Below are positions 10,312-20,300 of a stretch of DNA of 64,000 bases, piece by piece. This DNA comes from Luidia sarsii. Taxonomy: Eukaryota > Echinodermata > Asteroidea > Paxillosida > Luidiidae. Made by a program: the position numbers and the translations under genes. The DNA is taken from NCBI GenBank assembly GCA_949987565.1, contig OX465110.1, forward strand, positions 20,541,773-20,605,772, given 5' to 3'. The notes beneath the pieces are model-generated. The model did not search any database, had not been told where the DNA came from, and saw only the letters and a list, made by a program, of their open reading frames with translations. Each line of letters starts with the position of its first letter. The first letter of the stretch is position 1.

Positions 10312-13300
10312 TTAGAATTGAACGTCTTCAGTCGTTGCCAAGTCGAACATTTTATGGAAAGATACCATGGCAATGCCCTGGGCATTGGAGCTGAGGGAAC
10401 TGTTAGTGAGCTGGAGGTTACCAGAGGTCAGAGTGCAAAGGTCGTCCACACTGACTTCCTGGGCTTCCTGCTGTGTCTTCTTGGAGAGAATATGAAGACG
10501 GATTCCTGGCCCTTGGTTGTGTTCTACTGTGCAGTCCTCCATGGTAAGAGATGGCCTGCATTTGGCCGGGTCATTTTCAACAACTTCAGGTGACTGAAAA
10601 TTAAACCATTTAAAAAAAGGCATGGATGTAAGCTTTAAAATTCCTAACATTGAGAAAGGTCCTGCTTGGATTGAAACATCAGGCCCTCTAATTTCTTTTC
10701 AGATTCATTTTTTTTTCTGGGTTAGGGTAAGGGGTTGGTTAACCCTATCAGGGTTAGGGTAAGGGGTTGGTTAACCCTATCTCGGTTAGGGTAAGGGGTA
10801 GGTTAACCCCATGAGGGTTAGGGTAAGGGGTAGGCTATCCCTTTCAGGGTTAGGGTAAGGGGTAGGTTACCCCTATCAGGGTTAGGGTAAGGGGTAGGTT
10901 ACCCCTATCAGGGTTAGGGTAAGGGGTAGGTTACCCCTATCAGGGTTAGGGTAAGGGGTAGGTTAACCCTTTCAGGGTTAGGGTAAGGGATAGGCTATCC
11001 CTTTCAGGGTTAGGGTAAGGGGTAGGTTACCCCTATCAGAGTTAGGGTAATGGGTAGGTTAACCCTATCAGGGTTAGGGTAATGGATAGGTTAACCCTAT
11101 CAGGGTTAGGGTAATGGGTAGGTTACCCCTATCAGTGTTAGGGTAAGGGGTAGGTTACCCCTTAGGTCATCCCTAACCCTGGTTTGTAGATATCCATCTG
11201 TGAGCTCTTACCGTTATAAGGACCCCGCACATTTGGTCAGCTTTGGCTGGGGCGTTCTGTCCACAGTCGTGGATGTGGCAGGATTTCATGAGCACATTTG
11301 CTCCGTTCTGCAGGGCTACGCCAGGAGCCTGCAAGGCAAAGGTTTTACAAGATTTGATGGGTGTGGATTGTGGAACAGCGTCCAATAAGGCAGAGGATCA
11401 AGCAAGGTTGGGGAAAGGTAGGATAGAGAGGGGGACAACGTTTAAAAAATGTTACAGTAGGGGCCGTTTCCATCGTCAAAATAATTAGCTTTTGAATTGT
11501 GATTAAAAAACCAGGGTTTTTTTGGCTCACGTGCACTCAGGCCAACAAATTTTGATGCAAAAATATTGAGCCAATTGTGACGCAAAAGTATTGAGCCAAT
11601 TGTGGTTTAATAGCAGTTGTGGTCAAATGGTGGGTGTGTCCTTGAGGGTGGCCCACGCAGGGAGACATTATAAACAAGCATGGCACTTCCTGACAGTCAG
11701 AGCAAGAGCGCTGCATTGTGGAAAACAAACAAAAAACGGTGCGATTCAGTCGCTATCGGCTTGCGATTATTTGTGACACAATTTTTTTGTCTGTGTGGAC
11801 ACGACAAAGAGAACCCCGATTTTTGAATGATTTTCGTAGTGGGAACGGCCCTAGTGGGAACTCAGTTCCTTGATCTTAGTTTCTTACCTGAGTGCTAACA
11901 ATGTCACACTTGTCCATGGTGAGATGACAGTGCTCAGGTGCAATCCCCGTGGACTGGCATTGGAAGCGACAGTCCGTGAGACGAGTCTTTCCGTCTCTCA
12001 CCTGGAGAACCGCACCCAGTCTTGTCCCATCACTGGGTTCGCCTGACAGATTATCCCCTGCATCGGTGCTTTCCTCAAGGAATGTCAAATTCCGGATTGT
12101 CAGGGGATCCGCAGAGCAGCAGATGGAGCAGGGATCGTCATCGCAACTTAACTTGCAATTAATGACGACACTTTCCGGATTTCCAATGCCTAACAAAAAT
12201 CCAAAGAATTAATTTTTTCAGTATTATTTCCATTTTTGAGAGTTGTAACTGTCACTACATCGTTTCGAAACTTGCAATCAATGATGAAATTTTCCAAATT
12301 CCCAACGCCTAACAGACATACGAAGAAAATTGTATGCAATATTTTTTCCATTTATTGAGTGGTACATAGATTCAAATCCACGACCAGCTCAGTGATCCAG
12401 TGGTTAAAGCCAGGAGTCACAGGTTCGAATCCCGCCGAGCTGGCTGTATTTCTTTCTTTGGGAGGCAATCAGGCAAAGCACCGAGTTTGCAGGAAAAAAC
12501 TCCCATTGAATAAATATCATCTATTCTCAATTTAAAACTCCTAAATTGACCAGATTTTTTTTTTTACCTTGGATGGTGACCGATTTTGACAATCTATTGA
12601 AGCAGTCTCCCGAGTAGGAGCCAGGCAAGATGAGAATGGTATCATCGTCATAGCAACCTGTTATTGCCGATGCGGGGGTGGGGTGCGTTTCAATGATGGT
12701 ATCCCCTGGCAACAGGAGATCCTGAGTTCAGACATGATTAAATTGAAATGAATTCAGTCTTTATGGAATCATGGTATATCAGCGGAAATCATTTCACAGA
12801 AGGAAAAACAATGGAACAATTGTGTAAAATAATCAGCTTTGAAATAACAATTCTTTAATTTGTAATCAAAAACTGAGAGGTAGGTCCCAATATTTTTATT
12901 CTAGCGGGACTTGTCGCATACATGTTATTTCTCAGATATGATTTTTATGTCAAGGAGATTGTAATTAATGAGGGTTTTTCCCTAATTTATGTCTAATCAG
13001 CACTGCGTGCTCAGTGCTTTGCCCAATTGCCTGCTACACTAATTAGTGCATGCAGTGCTAATTAGTACATACTGTGCTAATAAGTGCATGCAAAGCTAAT
13101 TAGTACATGCAGCGCTAATAACACGTACAGTAGAGCAAAACCCTCATTGAATTGTTATTTCAAACTGGTTACTCTGAAACATTTTAGCTTATCTCTCCTT
13201 TAATCTATGGAACATTTTCCGATAGTTTTTTTCTCCCTTTTTCAGTGAGTCATCCACAGTACCTGAAGCCCACTGACTGTGATCCTCTCACCGACGATGT

Positions 13301-16300
13301 GTGTGACACGTTCCTTGTGTTGTCTCGTATGTCTGATTTCCTCGGTCGATGTCTGATTGTTTTTCCTGTCTGTCTCGCCGATGTCTGTCAAGTACCTGGG
13401 TACGAAAGACAAAGAATGGTGATGTCTGTGAGCTATGTAGGACTATAGGTGTACATGTAGGGAGCCTTAGCCACATGGATAAACCTTGCCAAGCCAAAAT
13501 GTAAAAAAATTAATTATTGTGATATACAAAACATGAAAAAAAATAAAAATGAGAAGGGTCCTTCTTAACTATTGCAAGCCTTAGTCTATGTGACTGAGGC
13601 TGACAATACTAAGGCCGTGTCCGAAACGGGCTTCCAGAGCTACGGCTACGGCTATTGTCTTCGCATCTCCGTGTATTTCCAATAAAGGAAGACCTAGACC
13701 TAGACCTAGACGCCCGTTTCGGACACAGCCTTAGTCATAGACCCTTGACAAGTTCCTGGCTCAGGCTTCGTCTCTGTCAAACAAAAACCTGTTCTTATTT
13801 ACCTGTGACATTCTTAAAATTTAGTGGGCCTGACGTTTCGATCCTAGCAGGACCTTTCTCAAAGGTCCTGCTAGGATCGAAACGTCAGGCCCACTAAATT
13901 TTAAGATTTACATTTTGGTAATTTTAGTCAGTAAGCAGTTTGCAACATTTTTGTATATTACCTGTGACATTATTAACGAGTGAGATCAAAGCACAAACCT
14001 AGGCCTGAGCCTCAATTTCGTAAAGGACCTTAGATACATGCTAGCCATATCCACATACATGTAGGTAACCATAGATACATGCTAGCCATATCCACATACA
14101 GGTAGGTAACCATAGATACATGCTAGCCATATCCACATACATGTAGGTAACCATAGATACATGCTAGCAAAATCCACATACATGTAGGTTACCATAGGTA
14201 CAGTCTAGCCATATCCACATACATGTAGGTAACCATAGATACATGCTAGCAAAATCCACATATAGATACATATAGGTAACCGTAGATACATGCTAGAAGT
14301 TTAATCTTAGGTATTCTTAAATCTTAGGTTTTCATTCATTTCAGGAGTTCATAGGAGATACATGGCACAGTCTTACAGACACCAACCTCATGACAGGGTT
14401 TTCCATCATCTCCAGGGTATCCTCAAGACGTGTCAGATCCTTCCACAGTCTTGTCATCTCCACCATCTCCAGCTCATCGATCTCTGTGCTCCTCTGCTTC
14501 CTGACAGGGCCCTTGGCAGTGGCACTGCCATCGACGCCGTCACCGTCCTTGAAGATGTCATCCTTCTTGACCAGGACGACATGTTTGTCACCGTCACTGT
14601 CACTTCTTGTGACGGCGTCATTGCCATTGATGCTGTCACTATCCTTGGAGACGTCACCAGCATTGGCAACATCCTTGTCATTGTCACTGGCCTTGGCGTC
14701 ACCTGATTCATTCATGTGGATGTCACTGTCACCATCTTTGGCTGTGGTCACACCGACATTACCGTCATTCTTCCCTATGCCAATGCCATTGTCACAATCC
14801 ACTACATTTTCATTCCTGCAGCAATTGTCCTTGTCATAGTCCAAGCAATTTGGGAAGTTCACGGTTGAGCCCTCATAAGTGACATCACTGTCAATCCTGA
14901 TGACACTGTCCGTGACGTCATTCTGATTTCTGTCCACTTTGTGACAGACTCCATATTGGACAGTGTCCTGGTGGTCACTGCCATTGTCCTCGTCACTCTC
15001 CGTGTCCTGGTCACTGTCGTCATCGTCATCGTAATCGTCATCATCACTCTCCAGTAGCGCCTGTTTTTGCCGGAGCAGTCGAGCCTTGGTCAGATACTCA
15101 GTCATGGTCTCTTGGTACTTCTGTACGATTCTGACGGACACTTTCTTGTTGAGAACATCATAGTACCTGACACAAAAGACAAGGCTAACTCAATGTAAAA
15201 AATAATGCAGGCTTGCAAATTCTCCTAACCAAGCCAGTCAAACCTGGCACAATCGGACGTCTGTGTGGCTTTTGTCAGGCTACATTTGAATCAGAATATT
15301 AACGGATTTCAAGACTCACAGTTGTAGTCTTGGTTGGATATGGCGTAGAGCGTAGTTATAGTCTCCGTCGTCATCGTCAGAACATCGCCAAATGTAATCA
15401 AAGAAAAACCTAATTGATGAAACAAAAATCAAGTAAAAGAGTCGAGACATTGATGAGATTTCAGACATCGATGACTAATTTGTAAATTTATCAATGAATC
15501 ATAGATATATTACTTTCAAAATACAACAAGTAAATCTTCAAATCTCCGTACAAGATCTGGAGAATCAAATATCAAGAAACTGTCCCAGTTAGTGATTAAT
15601 AAAAACACGACATTTAATCCTCCAACTTGTGGCATAGAAAAAATGCATTCAGCATCAATCCTCCAAAAATCCTTGTTTGAGTCAAATACCAACCAGCCTT
15701 AATCTTCCAAAATCTTCCAACACCACCCGGAGGATCTGGGAGGAATCAAGGAGGTTAGGTTGACATTGACCTTTTTGCTGGGGGTCGTGACCTTTGACCC
15801 ATTGCCTTACCTTGTTTGTTCGATGGCGAAGGCGCCGTCATCCAGCTCACCAAGGTCATCATGGACGGGAAACAGCTCCACAACATCCACGCAGTTCTTA
15901 TGCTCCTGTCAGAAAAAAAATAGCAACTTATAGGCAGAGAAAGAGGGGAATAGTTTCATTCGGAATTGACATGGTTCTATTCGCACTGGATGTCGGACGA
16001 TTTCCTGTTTCATGTATTGCAGGGCGTGAGTTGGCTTCAACCTGTCCAAGTTTACATGTAATTCACGGCTTATTTCTCAAAATAAAAATCAGCAATTTGT
16101 TTTACTTGGCCTAATATTCAAAAATGTTGTAAACTGCTTACTGACTAGATTTACCAAAATCCATATCTCAAAATTTAGTGGGCCTGACATTTTGTAGCAG
16201 GACTTTTCTCAAAGTCAGAGGAAGGTTCTGCTAGGATCGAAACGTCAGGCCCACTAAATTTTGAAGAAAAAAAATCTGTGTTTTGTTTTCCATAAATGAT

Positions 16301-17264
16301 GACACAATATTAATTTCCTTTACGTCGAACATTCAACATCTCATTCTAAATTCCTACAATCTCCTCACCTTTAAATATGACTCTATCTCGTCTTGATTGA
16401 CAAAGCGACTTGAAGACGAAGGTTGGCAGCACAATGGTTCCACCAGACTGACTTTGACCATGATGGGAAAAGAATCGCACATCACATTCATCATCTGAAA
16501 GATAAAACAAATCCTGCTTCAGATAGAGAAACAATGTACTGGGGTAGATGTCGATCTGTCAAATTTCAAAGCTTACAGACAAGTTTTCCAAAACCGAACT
16601 GAACACCATACAATTGATATTTTTTGAGTATGTGTGGTTTTGAAAAGCCAAACCGGTTCTTTTCAGAACCACACACACTCACAAAAGACAAATTGCAGTG
16701 TTACTGGAAACCAAATACTTGTTCTGCTACTCTTAGTCTCAGTCTCACCATGAAAACCTTCAAATCTCAAGTTAAACTCAGGCTCATTTTTGTGAGTTTT
16801 GCATGTGCTGTGATTTTGTCTTCACAAGTCCATTTTTCTTGTCAGAAACCTCATCACATTATATACTATTCTAAAGCTAACATATTGAGCTACATTTCTG
16901 TGAAGAAATAAATCCTCCAGGAGCTTTTGGAAAAAAAATGTTAGGGACGAATCACCTCGATCAAGATATCTGTGGCTAGATCGAGCGATCGCCAGACTGC
17001 TTGCCGACCGATGAGAAGCCCAGCTGCCTCGCCCACTCGGTACGCGAAGGCCTGCTCCACCTCGAACGGCTTGCTGTCCACCAGAATGTCCAAAAAATCA
17101 TCGCGGCGACTCTCGAAACTCAGCTTGGAGAAATCAAACACCTCGGGCAGCCTCGGCGAGGGTTGGCATCGGTCATCCATGCCGAAATCGCCGTCAAAAT
17201 CGCCCGCTTTCCGGGAATTTGTCTGATGACAGCGAGTGTTTTCCAGATCCATGGTGATGGGCAT
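10312..17264 (-). CDS. SHCBP1: SHCBP1 / Nessun Dorma-family protein
   Basis: Ten coding exons on the minus strand: 17264-16956, 16494-16369, 15905-15811, 15409-15320, 15166-14387, 13395-13263, 12721-12568, 12189-11888, 11328-11212, 10593-10312. All junctions are GT/AG and the phases agree, giving 2388 bases (795 residues plus TAA). Human SHCBP1 is 672. The N-terminal domain matches the family (DDGAFAIEQTR, then FFFDYIWRCSDDD, LRHIQPRLQLYYDVL). A coiled segment ending MMENPVMRYL precedes a Cys-rich right-handed beta-helix (about 512-795) with turns such as LTMEDCTVEHNQGPGI. Between them lies a 170-180 residue Asp/Ser-rich acidic insert that human lacks. Relatives bind Shc or centralspindlin and act in cytokinesis. 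A second ATG at 17252 has the better context (ACCATGG) and may be the true start. Confidence 0.93.
10655..10690 (-). mobile_element. Fold-back element fragment
   Basis: GAGAAAGGTCCTGCTTGG followed by ATTGAAACATCAGGCCCTC, a single diverged FB arm in the last intron of the SHCBP1-like gene. Confidence 0.7.
10716..11165. repeat. 32-bp telomere-like hairpin minisatellite
   Basis: About 14 units with a 32-bp period (for example GGGTT at 10879 and 10911). Each contains GGGTTAGGGTAAGGGG, i.e. one TTAGGG, followed by GGGGTAGGTTACCCC, which can fold as GGGGTA/TACCCC. It lies in the last intron of the SHCBP1-like gene, about 50 bp from the 11212 exon border. Confidence 0.9.
12384..12475 (+). mobile_element. 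tRNA-like SINE (SINE-2)
   Basis: CCAGCTCAGTGATCCAGTGG is an A-box-like head and GGTTCGAATCC is a canonical B box 30 or so bases later. The ends CCAGCTC and GAGCTGG can pair as an acceptor-like stem. It is followed by the tail GGCAAAGCACCGAG, shared with the copy at 18240-18360. The anticodon arm is degenerate, so this is a SINE head rather than a working tRNA. Confidence 0.65.
12945..13165. mobile_element. MITE (AATGAGGGTTT family), copy 1
   Basis: Ends in ATTGTAATTAATGAGGGTTT and, inverted, AAACCCTCATTGAATTGTTA. The inside is a GTGCTAATTAGTACATGC-type internal repeat. Relatives are at 58250-58400 and, as one end only, at 42990-43025. Confidence 0.6.
13609..13734. mobile_element. MITE with 23-bp inverted ends
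   Basis: CTAAGGCCGTGTCCGAAACG at the left end and CGTTTCGGACACAGCCTTAG at the right end are inverted over 23 bp with one mismatch. The ends can be read as flanked by TA, as in Tc1/mariner-type insertions. The interior has short CTACGG and CCTAGA repeats. It lies in an intron of the SHCBP1-like gene. Confidence 0.7.
13813..13960. mobile_element. Fold-back element (FB family), perfect 45-bp hairpin
   Basis: Arms 13813-13857 and 13861-13905 are exactly complementary over 45 bp with a 3-base loop (CTC). The core reads GGGCCTGACGTTTCGATCCT. The right side continues into the family's outer sequence (AGTCAGTAAGCAGTTTGCAA). Confidence 0.95.
14034..14296. repeat. 41-bp minisatellite
   Basis: About six units of ATACATGCTAGCCATATCC, ACATACATGTAGGTAACCATAG, period 41 bp (14034 to 14075), in an intron of the SHCBP1-like gene close to the acidic exon. 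Confidence 0.9.
16110..16266. mobile_element. Fold-back element (FB family), imperfect
   Basis: Starts with AAAAATGTTGTAAACTGC, then the left arm (AAAATTTAGTGGGCCTGAC, partly decayed) and a better-kept right arm (CTGCTAGGATCGAAACGTCA, to 16262). Confidence 0.85.
16620..16780. mobile_element. MITE-like hairpin element, second copy
   Basis: GTGTGGTTTTGAAAAG and TTCTTTTCAGAACCACACAC are inverted around a short centre at about 16630-16675. The right flank (TTCTGCTACTCTTAG, CTCACCATGAAAACCTTC) matches the inverse of 9320-9365 in the first copy. Confidence 0.65.
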
Positions 17265-17370
17265 TTAAATTTCCCGCGGGATGTCAAAAGAAAGTGCGCG
17301 TGAAAGAGCAAGGGCGCCCTCTCGAAAAAATGACGTGAGGCTTCATCCGGGAACTTTCCACGAACCCAAG
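17253..17370. promoter_or_regulatory. Bidirectional promoter between SHCBP1-like and DYNC1LI1
   Basis: The two start codons point away from each other and lie only 106-118 bases apart. The interval holds TTTCCCGC (17270-17277), a canonical E2F core, AGGGCGCCCTCT (17311-17322) and a CRE-like TGACGTGA (17331-17338). CAAGATGGCGCC over the dynein start codon (17367-17378) resembles a YY1 site. An E2F site would suit SHCBP1, which is cell-cycle controlled in mammals. Confidence 0.75.
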
Positions 17371-20300
17371 ATGGCGCCGATCGGCGAGAAGAGCGGAGCC
17401 CGAGCATCAGGCATGGGGAACGGTGAAGAGCAGCCCCAGAACTTGTGGTAAGTGACTCCCCTCGGCGGGTACTCGTGTCGTGAGTCGTGTTTCTATCTCT
17501 GCCTGACCGCTGTCATCTTTGCTGCCCATTCCAGGTCGTCCATTTTAGGCGAAGTTTCGTCACACTCCGGGTCCAAGCTGCCGTCGTGCAAAAACATCCT
17601 GGTTTTGGGTGAGTCGTGTACCCTGCCCCCCTGCCCTGCCCACCCTATTGATTCGCGCTGAAGTGAAGCCGAATAGTCTGGTCCTGTCATGCTTAATCAA
17701 ATATTCTGAATATTGTTCCGGTTTTATCAACAAAAGTCATGTAAACTAACATTAACCATTGTAGCTGACATTGGGTGTTGGTTGTGTGGTAAAGTTGTTC
17801 CAATTTTGGCAGGATAATGTTTCACATTATTTCCGGGGTAATGAAGTAATTCTTATTTCAATATTTGTAAATCAGATTCGGATCACGTCAATGTCACCTG
17901 GTCATTGACTCATTGTTATCAATGTTTGTTAACTTTGCATTGTTACATTTACATGTGAACATTTATCTCTAGGGTATAAGTTTAAGAATGTTTAGATTTT
18001 CCCTTGTTCTAAGTTCCCTTGTTCTAATCCAGGACTTCTTTTTCCGGGATTTAAAGAGAGTGTTTTGGTTTAAGAGAATAAGACTGTTTTCATAGATGAA
18101 TACTGAACAGCCACTAAATATTAATATAAATCCTCAAGTACTAAAGTAGGCCTACTCTACTGTCTTACTTTTCCATATTTGAAAAAAATATATGAAAGGA
18201 TTACTCTTACTGGATAACATATTTTGGTGTTTTTTAAGCCTGAGTGCTCAGTGCTTTGCCCGATGCCAGATGACAAAAAATCAGGTAGCTCGGATGGGAT
18301 TCAAACCCACGACTCCCACTTTCTGGTGCAGACGTCTTAACCACTTGACCACCAAGCTGGTAAGTGTGTCTTTGAATCTTCCACACAACCTCGACCAGTT
18401 AAGTGGATCAGATGTCTGCAGTTAGATAGTGGGAGTTGCGGGTTCGAATCCTGGCCAAGCTTTTGTATGTCAATGTTAGTCCATTTTAACTTGGCGTTCT
18501 TTTGCGTCGCTCCAACTTGTAGGGGAAGATGAATGCGGCAAGACAACTCTCATATCAAGGTTACAAGGCACCGAGGACCCAAAGAAAGGCCATGGCTTGG
18601 AGTATCTTTACCTCGATGTCCAAGATGAAGACCAAGATGGTGAGTGCTCAGAATTCCTGACCAGAAATCTTGCCTTGCATGAGCAGGGCAAAGAGCGGAC
18701 TATTTCTGACTTGTGGCCTCTGTGTGTAGACTATGGCAGTGTAACCATTTCCGGTGAAGACAAGTATCTCAAAAAGATAAGGAGAAAGGGTGATCAAAGT
18801 CACGCGATGTGAGGTTTTAAAACTCGTACTATCTAGATATACAGAAATGTTCCTTTCAGAAAGGAGCTGCTAGGATCGAAACATCAGCCCCACATAATTT
18901 TTCATAAAAATATCAACAATTATTAGGGCCTGACATTTCTATCCTAGCAGGACCTTTCTGAAAGAATTTTTTTTTTTTTTTTTTTTAGAAAGGTTTGCAA
19001 CTAGATCAATACGACACACCCTCCTAATGTTGTGAAGATGTATTCCATAATTTCTATTACGTAACAATCACGAGGCATCCTTCTCTTGGAGATTCGTAGG
19101 CGCTGATAATTGATTGCATCTCATTTCACAGAGATAACGACTCTAGTTACATGTGAAGGCCAAAAATTATCTCCCATACAACATTCCCTCTCAGACTCAC
19201 ACTAGAACCTCCAGGTGCTGAGACATAGACATGCCCAAACCATCTCAAATGTCATGGCTATGGTTTGGTTAATCTTAGTATTTCAATGAAAGTAAAGGAA
19301 AACTCTTTTAAACAATTTGACGAACTTCCAAAATTGGGAGGCCCTGACATTTCGATCCTAGCAGGACGTTTCTCAAAGGCATTTCTGCATAATTTGACAA
19401 ACAGTCAATTTTTCGAAAAAAAGGCTGATTATTTGGTTGATATTTTCTGGACAGTTTGGATAGGTATTAAAAACCCTTAAATCCACACAAGTTTTTCAAC
19501 TCAATCATTTGTCTAACCCTTAAACAAAAGCAGGCAGTGAGGACTCCTTGATCGGCTTTGCCATCCAAAAATTACTAGCCGAAATGTTCTACTTTGACTC
19601 CCAAAAAAACCTCACACAATTAATTCCCTTCAATGATCCTGCTATTCTCTCAAGAGGACCTTAAAGGTCAACTGAAGTGCAAAAATTAGAAAATCCTGAT
19701 TTGGCATTAAATATGTTCATTGGTACATTGTAATTCCAGATCAAAGATAAATTTTGTGTTTCAGGCTTATTAGAAGCCTTTTTTAATTAATTAAAATTAT
19801 GCTCGTAGTTATTGAGGGCGCTGTTCTTTACGTCACCGGATGAACGCAGATTTTTTTCTCTCTCCCCGCGAAAGCCGTATGCACTTAGATAGTCGGAGAG
19901 GTTCCCTGACGCGTTAAGTAGATAATGCACATTTTTTGAGCGTGGCACCAGTCTTTTTCTCGGCGAGAAAAACCTAACAATTTTGTTGGCCGAGACATCT
20001 TTCGACAAGCTTTTTCTTCGGAATTAGATGAATTCTAAGTCGATAACAAGGATAGAGATTCTGAAAATAGTTTTCCTATGGCCACAGACGGGAACACATT
20101 TCCAAACCATTCACGTATGAGCCCGGATGGTCTCCGTGAAAACAAGCTTAGAAATGGACACTACACTACACGATTTGACGGGTCGGATTATTTTGGTCGT
20201 GTCAGCGTGATTTTTGACGTCAAAATGCCGCTTATTCTAGGATCGTCAGGGAATAAATGCATGTTTATTCCACTGCTGCAATCTTCAACAACGAATCTGG

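Noticed and set aside
14362..14839. Plus-strand ORFs rich in Ser, Thr, Val, Leu
   Set aside because: Shadows of the acidic minus-strand exon of the SHCBP1-like gene.
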